Shown piece after piece: positions 1-6,841 of a DNA stretch of 8,057 bases (positions within the stretch are counted from its first letter, which is position 1; every line of letters starts with the position of its first letter). A model generated the notes under the pieces. That model did not search any database, had not been told where the DNA came from, and worked only from the letters and a program-made list of their open reading frames with translations. Source of the stretch: Acidimicrobiales bacterium (GTDB lineage: Bacteria; Actinomycetota; Acidimicrobiia; Acidimicrobiales; VFJN01); contig JAFGPU010000188.1 of the NCBI GenBank assembly GCA_016936035.1, forward strand, positions 1 through 8,057, read 5' to 3'. Position numbers and translations under genes: made by a program.

Positions 1-1
1 C

Positions 2-475
2 CTGCTGGCCGAGCACCTGCGGTCCCTGACCGCCGCCACCGGCGCCGAGCTGTGGGTGGCCGGCGATGCCGACCTCGCCGCGGCCGTCGGCGCCGAGGCC
101 GTGCACCTGGCCGCCGCCGACCCCTGGCCGGACGCGGTCGACGGTCTCCGCCGCGGACGGTCGTGCCACTCGCCGGGCGAGCTGCAGGCGGCCGAGCGGG
201 CGGGTGCCGACCACGCCACGTACTCGCCGGTGTTCACGACCCCGTCGAAGCCCGGCTACGGGCCACCGTTGGGGCTCGACGGCCTGGCGGCCGGGTGCCG
301 GGTCGTGCCCGGCCTGGCCGTGGTCGCCCTCGGCGGCATCGGCCCCGGGCGCGCTCGGGCCTGCGTCGAGGCCGGTGCCGCCGCGGTGGCGCTGATGGGC
401 GCCGTGATGGGGGCACAGGACCCGGCGACCGTCGTCCGGTCGGTCGCCGACGAGGTGAGGAGAGCGACGACATGA
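2..475 (+). CDS. thiE: Thiamine-phosphate synthase / TenI family protein, 3' part (5' end outside window)
   Basis: The frame is open from base 2 with no stop, so the gene enters from upstream; the GTG at 56 is internal, since family-like sequence ([20 protein letters not shown]) runs across it. About 157 residues are visible, roughly the last three quarters of a TIM-barrel ThiE (normally about 210 aa). ThiE joins HMP-pyrophosphate to thiazole phosphate to give thiamine phosphate in the cytoplasm. Seen in order: an AVHL strand, GRSCHS (the family's G-x-S-x-H-S loop), [19 protein letters not shown] (loop carrying the phosphate-contacting Lys) and the ALGGI phosphate-binding strand near the C-terminus. 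Oddities: the usual NDR motif is replaced by AGD and the usual GQxD by AAAD, so the thiazole tautomerase TenI branch is an alternative; the SP before VFTT is ThiE-like rather than the His of TenI. It overlaps thiD by ATGA, indicating translational coupling. Confidence 0.8.
   Translation: MLAEHLRSLTAATGAELWVAGDADLAAAVGAEAVHLAAADPWPDAVDGLRRGRSCHSPGELQAAERAGADHATYSPVFTTPSKPGYGPPLGLDGLAAGCRVVPGLAVVALGGIGPGRARACVEAGAAAVALMGAVMGAQDPATVVRSVADEVRRATT
458..462 (+). promoter_or_regulatory. Ribosome binding site of thiD
   Basis: AGGAG lies 9 bases before the ATG at 472, inside the end of the upstream thiE-like gene. This fixes the thiD start at 472 rather than at the much earlier in-frame starts (from 52), which would give an arginine-rich N-terminus unlike the family. 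It is the clearest Shine-Dalgarno sequence in the window; most other genes here look leaderless. Confidence 0.8.
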
Positions 476-1302
476 CTGCAACGCCACCGGTGGCGCTGAC
501 CATCGCCGGGTCCGACTCCGGGGGTGGGGCCGGCATCCAGGCCGACCTCGTGACCTTCGCGGCGCTGGGCGTGCACGGCGCCGCCGCCGTCACCGCGCTC
601 ACCGCCCAGAACACCCTCGGTGTCTCCGGTGTCCACGTGCCGCCGGTCGAGTTCCTACAGGCCCAGCTCGACGCCGTGCTCGACGACCTGCCCGTGGCGG
701 CGGTCAAGACCGGCATGCTCGCCACCGAGGAGGTGGTGTGCGCGGTGGCGGCCGAAGCGGCGTCCGGGCGGTTGCCCCACCTCGTCGTCGATCCCGTCCT
801 CGTCTCGTCGACCGGGGCGCGGCTGCTCGACCCGGGCGCAGAGCGGGCCTACGTCGACGCCCTGTTCCCGCACGCTCTCGTGATCACCCCCAACTCGCGG
901 GAGGCGGGCACGCTGCTGCAGGGCACGGTCGAGACGGTGGCCGACGCGCGGGACGCCGCCCGTGAGCTCGGCGGGCTCGGCCCGCGCTGGGTGGTCGTCA
1001 AGGGCGGCCACCAGGCCGAGGCGCCCGGCGGGTCTCGCAGCGCCGAGGCGGTCGACGTCGTCTACGACACCGCCACCGGCGAGCTCACCGAGCTGCGCAG
1101 CACCCGCGTCGACACCGGCAACGACCACGGCACGGGCTGCACGTTCGCCGCTGCGACCGCCGCCGGCCTGGCGCGCGGTCGCACCGTGCCCGACGCCGTC
1201 GCCGCCGCCAAGCGCTTCGTGCACGACGGCCTGGTCGCGTCGGCCGGGTGGCAGCTGGGCGGCGGTCACGGCCCGGTCGGCAAGCTCGGATCCTGGGAGT
1301 GA
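472..1302 (+). CDS. thiD: Hydroxymethylpyrimidine / phosphomethylpyrimidine kinase ThiD
   Basis: This 276-residue protein (family about 265-280) is a ribokinase-fold cytoplasmic enzyme that phosphorylates HMP to HMP-P and then HMP-PP, the pyrimidine substrate of ThiE. The signature run is complete: [19 protein letters not shown] at residues 8-26 (substrate pocket), ALTAQNT at 42-48, VKTGML at 78-83, [11 protein letters not shown] at 105-115, ITPN at 138-141, VVVKGGH at 174-180 and [12 protein letters not shown] at 217-228, which holds the anion hole and the catalytic Cys223. The ATG at 472 is supported by an AGGAG 9 bases upstream and by the ATGA overlap with the preceding gene, so the two are probably made together. 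There is no fused ThiE domain and no sign of damage. The product ends 133 bases before the next likely start. The assignment is secure; only the preference for HMP versus HMP-P cannot be read from sequence. Confidence 0.96.
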   Translation: MTATPPVALTIAGSDSGGGAGIQADLVTFAALGVHGAAAVTALTAQNTLGVSGVHVPPVEFLQAQLDAVLDDLPVAAVKTGMLATEEVVCAVAAEAASGRLPHLVVDPVLVSSTGARLLDPGAERAYVDALFPHALVITPNSREAGTLLQGTVETVADARDAARELGGLGPRWVVVKGGHQAEAPGGSRSAEAVDVVYDTATGELTELRSTRVDTGNDHGTGCTFAAATAAGLARGRTVPDAVAAAKRFVHDGLVASAGWQLGGGHGPVGKLGSWE

Positions 1303-1435
1303 CCCGGAGGCCGCACCGAGCGGTCGTCTCTGCAAGACTGCGCTGATCCTGACGCATGCGAGCGCCGAGGCTGGGGAGGATCTCCGCGACACCGACGAGG
1401 GCCGCGTCGCGCCCTCCCGCCCGTCGCGGCGCTGG
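1303..1435 (+). other. Gap between thiD and the membrane-protein gene, probably partly coding
   Basis: No TANNNT hexamer and no ATG/GTG/TTG occurs in the frame of the downstream gene here. From about 1358 onward the downstream frame has almost only G/C at third positions and would encode a charged cytoplasmic N-terminus (AGEDLRDTDEGRVAPSRPSRR), so part of this stretch is probably translated. A GGGGAGGA at 1373-1380 resembles a ribosome binding site but has no usable start at the right distance. An ATG at 1356 is in another frame and gives only a short Arg/Cys-rich product. No convincing terminator hairpin was seen. Confidence 0.45.
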
Positions 1436-3232
1436 GTGCCGGTGCTGCTGGTGGCGCTCGCCGTCAGCCCCGTCGTCATCGGCGGCCTGTCGCGCATCGG
1501 CGACACCTGGCTGCCCGTGGGCGACTGGGCCAGCATGCTCTTCCGCACGGGACAGGTCGGCACCGGCGACACGCCGCTGCTCGGTACGTACTCGGTGAAG
1601 GGGTGGGCCCACCCCGGGCCCGTCATCTACTACGCGGCCGCCCCGCTCTACCGGTTGACGTCCGGCGACCCGCGCTCGCTCGAGTGGACGGCCGCCATCC
1701 TCAACGCGGTCACCATCGCCGCCATCGGCGCCGTCGCCTGGCGGCGCGGGCGCTACCCCCTCACCGTGGCCGTGTTGATCTTCGTGGGCCTGCTGATCCA
1801 CGGGCTCGGCCCTGCCACCCTCGTCAACCTGTGGAACCCGTTCCTGGGTCTGTTGCCCTTCCTGCTTGCGGTGCTGCTGGCGTGGGACGCGGCCCTGGGG
1901 CGTCCCGAGGCCCTCGTGGTGGCCGCGGTGCCGGCCACGGTCGCCATCCAGTGCCACGTATCGTTCGGCCCCCTCCTCGCGGTCGTCGCGGTCTGGCTCG
2001 TGTGCTGGACCCGCTGGCGGCGGCGGCTGGTGCCCGACGACGAGCCGGGCGCGGGCGCCGGGATGGACGCCGCCCGTCCGGGCCCTCTCCGGCACCCGTT
2101 GGGGCGTGCGGGGACGCTCGCGCTGGTCGTCGCCGCCGTCCTCTGGCTGCCGCCCCTCGTCGATCTCGTCTTCGACACGCACAACCTCGTGCTGGCCGCC
2201 GGCCACCTGGCCGCCGGCGCGGGCGAACAGATCGGCCTGGTCGAAGGCCTGAGCCTGGTCAGCCGCCACGTCCGGCCGGACGGTCCGTGGATGGGGGGCG
2301 CCGAGCCGTCGAACTTCCGCAACGCCCTCGGGTCGGGACCTGTCGTCGTGTTCGTCGTGCTGGCGGTGCTCGCGGGCTGCGTCCACGTCGCCCGCCGGCG
2401 TCGCCTCGCCGATGTCGCGGCGCTGGCGACCCTCACGATCGCCCTCGTGGTGGCGGCGATCCCCGCCGCCGGCAACCTCGTCGAGCCGGTGTTCCTGTAC
2501 CTGACCCAGTGGCTCAAGGTCATCGGGATGCTCGTGTGGTTCACCGTCGGCTGGACCATCTGGCGGGTCGCCGAGCCGAGCGTGCGAGGCGTGGCCGGAC
2601 GGGACGTGATCGGACGGGGCGCGACCGCGCGCCGGGTCATCGGAGCGGCGGCCTGCGCCGGACTGGTCGCCACCGTCGCCTGGAGCTGGGGCGACGCCAC
2701 CACGATCGAGCCGGGCGCGGTGCGCGAGCGCGCGGCGGTGCAGGACCTGCGGGCCCAAGTCGACGCTGAGCTGCCACGCGACGTCACCTACCGCATCGAC
2801 AGCGTGGGCGATCTGGTCGGGCACAACGCCCCCGGCCTGATCTACTACATGATCGAAGACGGCTACGACGTCCTGACCGGCGACGGCGCCGCGGGCCTGA
2901 AGTGGGGGCACGCCCACCGCTACGACCGGGGCGGCGACTACGACGTCCGGTTGACGGTGGCCGTGCACTACGGCGGCGCGTGGCGCGACGCCTACCTCGA
3001 ATGCCTGCGCGACCCGCGGGTCGAGCTGGTGGCCTCGTACGACGCCCTCGACCCGGACCAGCGGGACCGGCTCGACGACCTCAAGATGCGCAAGCTCACC
3101 GAACCCGAGTCCCTCGCGGACGCCGAGGTCGCCGAGGCCGACCGGCTCGAGGCCGACGGGTTCCGGGTCGGCGTGTTCGAGGGCGACCGAGGGTGCGCCC
3201 GACGCGACCCGACCCGTCGCCCGCGCGACTGA
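1436..3232 (+). CDS. Polytopic membrane protein, GT-C / glycosyltransferase-39-like, with soluble C-terminal domain
   Basis: From the GTG at 1436, the first canonical in-frame start, the product is 598 residues. Residue 1 begins a hydrophobic helix. A loop with GDW at 29-31 and WAHPGP at 57-62 follows, then hydrophobic segments near 84-101, 108-125, 135-150, 159-190 (containing QCHVSFGP at 172-179), 226-246, 301-317, 327-346, 351-376 and 401-416, so about ten membrane spans. Residues about 420-598 are hydrophilic and probably extracytoplasmic. The early acidic loop after helix 1, the HPGP-YY segment and the LWLPP helix recall large actinobacterial integral membrane proteins annotated as GT-C or family 39 glycosyltransferases, which use polyprenyl-phosphate sugars at the outer face of the membrane. 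That role is inferred from overall pattern, not a proven motif. No partner is recognisable nearby. Its TGA lies in the first copy of a tandem repeat shared with the convergent gene. The N-terminus may be longer than given. Confidence 0.8.
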   Translation: MPVLLVALAVSPVVIGGLSRIGDTWLPVGDWASMLFRTGQVGTGDTPLLGTYSVKGWAHPGPVIYYAAAPLYRLTSGDPRSLEWTAAILNAVTIAAIGAVAWRRGRYPLTVAVLIFVGLLIHGLGPATLVNLWNPFLGLLPFLLAVLLAWDAALGRPEALVVAAVPATVAIQCHVSFGPLLAVVAVWLVCWTRWRRRLVPDDEPGAGAGMDAARPGPLRHPLGRAGTLALVVAAVLWLPPLVDLVFDTHNLVLAAGHLAAGAGEQIGLVEGLSLVSRHVRPDGPWMGGAEPSNFRNALGSGPVVVFVVLAVLAGCVHVARRRRLADVAALATLTIALVVAAIPAAGNLVEPVFLYLTQWLKVIGMLVWFTVGWTIWRVAEPSVRGVAGRDVIGRGATARRVIGAAACAGLVATVAWSWGDATTIEPGAVRERAAVQDLRAQVDAELPRDVTYRIDSVGDLVGHNAPGLIYYMIEDGYDVLTGDGAAGLKWGHAHRYDRGGDYDVRLTVAVHYGGAWRDAYLECLRDPRVELVASYDALDPDQRDRLDDLKMRKLTEPESLADAEVAEADRLEADGFRVGVFEGDRGCARRDPTRRPRD

Positions 3233-3301
3233 TCGCCCCTCAGCCGCGGCCGATCGCCGGCGGGGCTGATCGCCCCTCAGCCGCCGCCGATCGCCGGCAG
3301 G
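3229..3301. repeat. 37-base tandem duplication at a convergent gene junction
   Basis: Copy 1 (3229-3264) and copy 2 (3266-3301) match at 34 of 36 positions, with differences at repeat positions 20 and 34, and a period of 37. The stop codon of the plus-strand membrane-protein gene (3230-3232) is in copy 1 and the stop codon of the minus-strand gene (3277-3279) is in copy 2. Each copy has the core CTGATCGCCCCTCAG, whose ends are complementary, so each presents a TGA on both strands. The period is not a multiple of three, so the copies are read in different frames. Confidence 0.9.
3262..3282. terminator. Possible bidirectional terminator hairpin
   Basis: Two mutually exclusive small stems can form here: GGCTGA (3264-3269) with TCAGCC (3277-3282) around a 7-base loop, and GGGGC (3262-3266) with GCCCC (3272-3276) around a 5-base loop. 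The position between convergent genes suits a terminator. No T-run follows on either strand, so an intrinsic terminator of the classical type is not supported; this is a weak call. Confidence 0.3.
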
Positions 3302-4254
3302 CCGCCCCGCCACCGACCGGGGCCCGCCACCCAGGCCTGGCCCGGAGCGCAGTCGGCGCGGACCTCGCACCACCGGCAGCGGCGCGACGGACGGGCGTCG
3401 GCGGCGTCGTGGCCGCGCTCGACCGCGACGACCCGCTGGCGCACCACGTCCACGATCATCTCCCCACCGGCGGCGAGCAGGCCCTCGTCGACGACGATCC
3501 GGGCCCGCTCGCCCGTGTCGCCCGCGGTGATCGTCACCGCCGCCGGGGCCACGCGGAGAGCCAGGGCGCCGGCGGCCGCCTCGAACCCGGCGCGCCGGCG
3601 CAGGTCGTCGTCGTCACCGGAGGAGGCGCGGTGGACGACGAGGGTGTGGCCGCCGGCTCCCGTCACCCGCCCGATCCGGGCGTCCGCACCGCTGGCCACA
3701 CAGACCGGAGAGCCCTGGCGCGGCCACCACCGGGGGGCGGTGCCGGTGGGGCCCTCCCGTGTCACGTTGAGCAGCGCCATCCCCTGCGGGAGCGGCCAGC
3801 CCACCACCCGGACGAAGCCACCCAGCCACCGGCTCGCGGCAGCGGCGACGGCGGCCAGGGTGGCGGTGTCGCCCGCCGCCCGCAGCTCGCCCACCCAGGC
3901 GCCGACACCCCGGGCGTCGAGCGTGCCCGTGGCGCGCATCCAGCGCCGCACCGTCTCGACGGGCGCCGGCGCGGGCACGGGCTGGCCGGCCTGGTCGGCG
4001 TCGGTGACCTCGAGATGCGCGTCCAGCGCCGAGCGGGCGACGGCGCCGGCCGCGGTGGCCGGCGACCACCCGGGGAATCCCCAACCGTCCTCGCCCTGCG
4101 CCCGGTACCGGGCCGGGCACGTGGCGGCGTCGACCGCGGCCGCCCACCCGACGAACACGGCGCCGGGAGGCGCAGAGGCAATCTCCAGCGCGGCGTCGAC
4201 CGCGGGGGTGACCGTCTCCCGCAGCCGGTCGGCGGCGCCCACCGCGTCCCTCAC
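3277..4254 (-). CDS. Degenerate RecB/Cas4-like PD-(D/E)XK family protein with retained cysteine cluster
   Basis: The 325-residue product starts at GTG 4254; an in-frame TGA a short way upstream rules out a longer start. It is a diverged paralog of the next gene upstream. Shared marks: an N-terminal CP motif (TCPARY, Cys46), WWPR at 176-179 followed by PV-x-V, and a C-terminal RCRWCEVRADC giving C293-x2-C296-x5-C302. Four cysteines spaced this way bind a 4Fe-4S cluster in Cas4, AddB and related nucleases. Aligned by WWPR and the following strands, the paralog's Asp, Glu and Lys catalytic residues become Gly195, His208 and Ala210, so nuclease activity is not expected. A DNA-binding or partner-binding role is an inference. 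Residues 212-217 hold a run of four Asp. Its stop codon lies in the tandem repeat shared with the convergent gene. A GGGGTGG six bases before the GTG is a possible weak ribosome binding site; no TANNNT is present there. Confidence 0.75.
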   Translation of the reverse strand: MRDAVGAADRLRETVTPAVDAALEIASAPPGAVFVGWAAAVDAATCPARYRAQGEDGWGFPGWSPATAAGAVARSALDAHLEVTDADQAGQPVPAPAPVETVRRWMRATGTLDARGVGAWVGELRAAGDTATLAAVAAAASRWLGGFVRVVGWPLPQGMALLNVTREGPTGTAPRWWPRQGSPVCVASGADARIGRVTGAGGHTLVVHRASSGDDDDLRRRAGFEAAAGALALRVAPAAVTITAGDTGERARIVVDEGLLAAGGEMIVDVVRQRVVAVERGHDAADARPSRRCRWCEVRADCAPGQAWVAGPGRWRGGLPAIGGG

Positions 4255-4298
4255 CGGGCCACCCCGGTCGTCGCCGTGGCCTCACCGGTCGTCGGGAT

Positions 4299-4342
4299 TC
4301 TGGCGTCTCTCAGGTGTCGTGATGCTGGTGAGGGACGCCAGA
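4299..4342. repeat. Long inverted repeat between the two nuclease-like genes
   Basis: Arms TCTGGCGTCTCTCA (4299-4312) and TGAGGGACGCCAGA (4329-4342) are complementary over 14 positions with one exception, separated by 16 bases. Read on the plus strand the exception is a U-G wobble; read on the minus strand, the direction of the flanking genes, it is a C-A mismatch. It starts 27 bases after the stop of the upstream nuclease gene in a 114-base gap that is otherwise featureless. No T-run follows. It may be a terminator or attenuator, a protein-binding site or a dispersed repeat; the sequence does not decide. Confidence 0.75.
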
Positions 4343-4368
4343 TGTTCCGTCGGTCGCCCATCCCTCGG

Positions 4369-5307
4369 TCACCCCGCCAGCGGGTCGTCGGCCCGCCACG
4401 TCCGGCCGGCGGCGCAGTCGGACCGCAGCGGGCAGTGGACGCAGTGGCTGCCCGGGTGCACGGCCGGTGGCTCGCCGGCGGCGATGGCGGCCGCGACCTG
4501 CATCGCCTCGGCGACGCGCTCGGCCGCGGTGACGAGCACCGCGGGGCGCACCGGTTCGACCTGGGTGGTGCCGTCGGCCACGACGGTGACGACCGCGCGT
4601 GGCGGCACCCCGTCGCGCAGGGCGGCCAGCAGCGCGTAGAAGTGCCCGTCGGCCCGCATGCCGTCGTACCAGCGGCCACCCTTCACCTCGACCACCACCG
4701 GCGGCCGAGCGCTCGGCGGCCCGCCGAGCAGCAGGTCGAGGCGTCCGGCCAGCTGGACGGCGCCGTCGCCGAGACGGACCCGCACGGGCTCTTCGACGCG
4801 GGGCCACCAGTCGGGCTCGATGGTGGGCCACGTCGCCGCCAGCAGGTCGATGCGCGCCGCGATGTCGTCGACGAGGCGGGCGGCCCGATCACCGAGGTCG
4901 GCCAGGTGGTCGGCGGCGGTGGTGTCGCCGGTGGCGGCCAGGTAGGCGAGCGCCGTCTCGGCCGTCGGCGGTCGATGGGGGACGAGGGTGGCGAGCTTGG
5001 CCGCGGCGTCGACGGCCAGCCCCGCCACCAGGTCGTCGGACGCGCCCCCGTCGTCGTGGACGAGCGCCCGCTGCGGGCAGCGCAGCAGCCAGCTCACGGT
5101 GCCCTTCGCCAGCCGGAGCGGGTCGCCGGCCGACCACCTGCCTGTGGGCACGGCGGCGCCGGCGGCGTCCTCGAGGGTCGATCGGACCTGCTCGACGACT
5201 TCGCCGTCGGCGGTGGCCGGCGACTCGACGTCGACCGGCGTCAGCGGCGTCCGCCGGAGCGCGTCGTCGAGCACCTCGGCGAGCGTCCGGGCCGGTCGGT
5301 GCGCCAC
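4369..5307 (-). CDS. RecB/Cas4-like PD-(D/E)XK nuclease with predicted 4Fe-4S cluster
   Basis: The 312-residue product begins at GTG 5307 (N-terminus MAHRPARTLAEVLDD). An earlier in-frame ATG at 5481 would extend over the end of the upstream kinase gene and add a Pro/Arg/Ser-rich tail, so it is rejected. Residues 61-84 resemble the conserved start of the AddB/Cas4/RecB-like nuclease domain and contain LLRCP with Cys77. The core has AGRLDLLLG (187-195, metal-binding Asp191), VVVEVKGG (204-211, Glu207 and Lys209) and a GHFYALL helix (221-227) at the place of the QxxxY motif. The C-terminus has HCVHCPLRSDC, giving C289-x2-C292-x5-C298. Together these are the full set for a cytoplasmic Fe-S nuclease acting on DNA ends or single strands. 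No helicase partner and no cas1/cas2 is in the window, so Cas4 or AddB identity is not claimed. A diverged, apparently inactive paralog follows downstream. Confidence 0.88.
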   Translation of the reverse strand: MAHRPARTLAEVLDDALRRTPLTPVDVESPATADGEVVEQVRSTLEDAAGAAVPTGRWSAGDPLRLAKGTVSWLLRCPQRALVHDDGGASDDLVAGLAVDAAAKLATLVPHRPPTAETALAYLAATGDTTAADHLADLGDRAARLVDDIAARIDLLAATWPTIEPDWWPRVEEPVRVRLGDGAVQLAGRLDLLLGGPPSARPPVVVEVKGGRWYDGMRADGHFYALLAALRDGVPPRAVVTVVADGTTQVEPVRPAVLVTAAERVAEAMQVAAAIAAGEPPAVHPGSHCVHCPLRSDCAAGRTWRADDPLAG

Positions 5308-5313
5308 GCCCGC

Positions 5314-5319
5314 ATCGTA
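5314..5319 (-). promoter_or_regulatory. Candidate -10 element for a leaderless transcript of the nuclease gene
   Basis: TACGAT on the minus strand ends 6 bases before the GTG at 5307, the TANNNT spacing seen in leaderless actinobacterial genes. No good -35 hexamer is evident and no Shine-Dalgarno precedes the GTG. It lies in the 49-base gap after the kinase gene, so the nuclease pair could be transcribed on its own. Confidence 0.5.
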
Positions 5320-5356
5320 GGGACATCGGCCAGCCCGGCGGGGGAGGGTCGTGCGC

Positions 5357-6835
5357 TCAGGAAGCGCGCGCCGACAGCCAGTCGTGCTCGGCCTTGCCCA
5401 TCTCGGTGGAGGGCGGGCCGTCGACCCAGGGCCACAGCTCGTCGGCGATGCGGCGGAAGTTGGCGGTGGCTCGGAGGTCACCGAGGATGGCCATGAGCCC
5501 GAGGTTGATGCGCTGGATGATGACGAAGCTGGCCGGCAGGTTGGCGGCCTTGATGATGGGGGCGTAGGGGCCGGTCGGGTCGAAGAAGCGCGCCACGGCG
5601 TCGGTCGACCACTGCGGCGTGATCGTGACGACCCGGTCGTGCAGGACGAACTCGTAGAAGTGGCTGAAGTACTCGTGCACCTGCTCGTCGGACACGGGGG
5701 TGCCCGGCTTCAGCAGGCCGATGCGCTCGATGATGCTGCGGTAGCGGGCCGTGTCGCCCTCCATCACCAGGGCGCGGATCATGTCGCCGAAGACGTCGAT
5801 CTCGTGCGGGGTGAAGTGCTTCACCAGGCCGAAGTCGAGGAAGGTCACGCGCCCGCCCGGCTGGAACAGGTAGTTCCCGGGGTGCGGGTCGCCGTTGAAG
5901 GCGTTGAGGCGGTAGAGGCTGCGGAACACGAACCGGTAGATGGCCTCGGCCGCCAGGTTGCGCTCGTCCTGGTCCCACGTCGCCATGACGTCGAAGCGCA
6001 CACCCTCGGCGAGGTCGGTGGTGAGGACGCGGGGGGTCGACAGCTCGCCGACCACGTCGGGGACGTGGATGAACGGGTGGTCGCGGTAGAAGTCGGCGAA
6101 CAGCTGCTGGTTGTGCGCCTCGTTGGCGTAGTCGAGCTCCTCGACGACGCGGGCCCGGATCTCGTCGACGAGCGGTCCGGGTTCGAAGCCGGAGAAGGCC
6201 AGGCCCATGGCGCCGAACACCGCGCCCGCGGCTTCGAGGTCGGCGCTGATGGCGGCGTCGACGCCGGGGTACTGCACCTTGACGGCGACGGCCCGGCCGT
6301 CACGGGTGATCGCCCGGTGGACCTGGCCGATCGATGCCGAGGCGAGCGGCTGCGGGTCCCACTCGGCGAAGGCGCGGTCGGGTGGCGCGCCGAGCTCGCG
6401 CTCGACCACGTCTGCCGCCAGCTCGGCCGACATCGGCGGTGCGTTGTGCTGCAGCTCGGTGAGCGCCTCGCGGGCGTGGTCGGGCAGCCCGACGTCGAGG
6501 TACGACGCCATCTGCCCCAGCTTCATGAAGGCGCCCTTCATGCCGCCCAGCGCCTCGGCGACCTGCTCCGCGGTGCGCAGCTCGAACTGCTGGTCGAGTT
6601 CGACCTGCCGTTCGGCCGAGGCGAACACGCGGCGGGCCCGGTGCACGGCGAACCCGGCGCCGGCGCGCCCGCCCAGCTTGGCCAGCTCGGCGCGCCGCTG
6701 GTTGCGCGACCGCGCGGCGATGGCGGCACCCCCGCCGTCCCGCCCGGCCGCGGCGTTGCGACGGCGCCGCGCCGCGGCGACCGCCAGCCCTGCGGCGACG
6801 CCGACGGCCACGACCTTGGTTCCCCTGCGAGCCAC
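5357..6835 (-). CDS. UbiB/ABC1/AarF family atypical protein kinase-like ATPase
   Basis: This 492-residue protein starts at GTG 6835. It has all the family hallmarks: KLGQ at 105-108 (the KxGQ motif that closes over the active site), the Ala-rich nucleotide loop ASASIGQVH at 165-173 instead of a Gly-rich loop, VAVKVQYPG at 183-191 with Lys186 as the ATP lysine, EELDYANEAHN at 232-242, the catalytic-loop equivalent NGDPHPGN at 314-321 and LDFG at 333-336 for metal binding. UbiB relatives act as ATPases in isoprenoid quinone and lipid metabolism at membranes; the substrate here is unknown, and a menaquinone link would only be inference. A short hydrophobic stretch at residues 8-21 followed by RRRR may anchor the N-terminus, whereas the C-terminal helix pair of proteobacterial UbiB is not obvious. 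It lies 35 bases downstream of the crotonase gene in the same direction and has a possible promoter of its own. Confidence 0.95.
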   Translation of the reverse strand: MARRGTKVVAVGVAAGLAVAAARRRRNAAAGRDGGGAAIAARSRNQRRAELAKLGGRAGAGFAVHRARRVFASAERQVELDQQFELRTAEQVAEALGGMKGAFMKLGQMASYLDVGLPDHAREALTELQHNAPPMSAELAADVVERELGAPPDRAFAEWDPQPLASASIGQVHRAITRDGRAVAVKVQYPGVDAAISADLEAAGAVFGAMGLAFSGFEPGPLVDEIRARVVEELDYANEAHNQQLFADFYRDHPFIHVPDVVGELSTPRVLTTDLAEGVRFDVMATWDQDERNLAAEAIYRFVFRSLYRLNAFNGDPHPGNYLFQPGGRVTFLDFGLVKHFTPHEIDVFGDMIRALVMEGDTARYRSIIERIGLLKPGTPVSDEQVHEYFSHFYEFVLHDRVVTITPQWSTDAVARFFDPTGPYAPIIKAANLPASFVIIQRINLGLMAILGDLRATANFRRIADELWPWVDGPPSTEMGKAEHDWLSARAS

Positions 6836-6841
6836 CGTGCG

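Noticed and set aside
1356..1598. Small 80-codon ORF starting at ATG 1356
   Set aside because: Its product is Arg/Ala/Cys-rich and it overlaps the first helix of the membrane protein in another frame; it is only of interest as a possible sign of a frameshift in the true start.
3229..3301. The two 36-base repeats as the start of a CRISPR array
   Set aside because: The copies are directly adjacent with a single base between them, so there is no spacer, and they include coding sequence and stop codons.
1085..3373. A 762-codon open frame on the minus strand opposite the membrane-protein gene
   Set aside because: It is low-complexity (Arg/Gly/Asp/His-rich), has no family motif, and mirrors a plus-strand frame with clear membrane helices; long antisense frames are expected at this GC content.
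3277..5307. Reading the Cas4-like nuclease pair as part of a CRISPR-Cas locus
   Set aside because: No repeat-spacer array and no cas1, cas2 or effector gene is present; the four-cysteine PD-(D/E)XK layout is shared with AddB and many stand-alone repair nucleases.
5308..5481. N-terminal extension of the nuclease gene to an ATG at 5481
   Set aside because: It would overlap the end of the kinase gene by about 125 bases, is compositionally unlike the rest, and a better-placed GTG with a TANNNT hexamer exists at 5307.
2902..5496. An 864-codon open frame on the plus strand across the nuclease pair
   Set aside because: The product is Arg/Gly/Pro-rich without domains and lies opposite two genes with recognisable catalytic and cysteine motifs; it is an antisense shadow.
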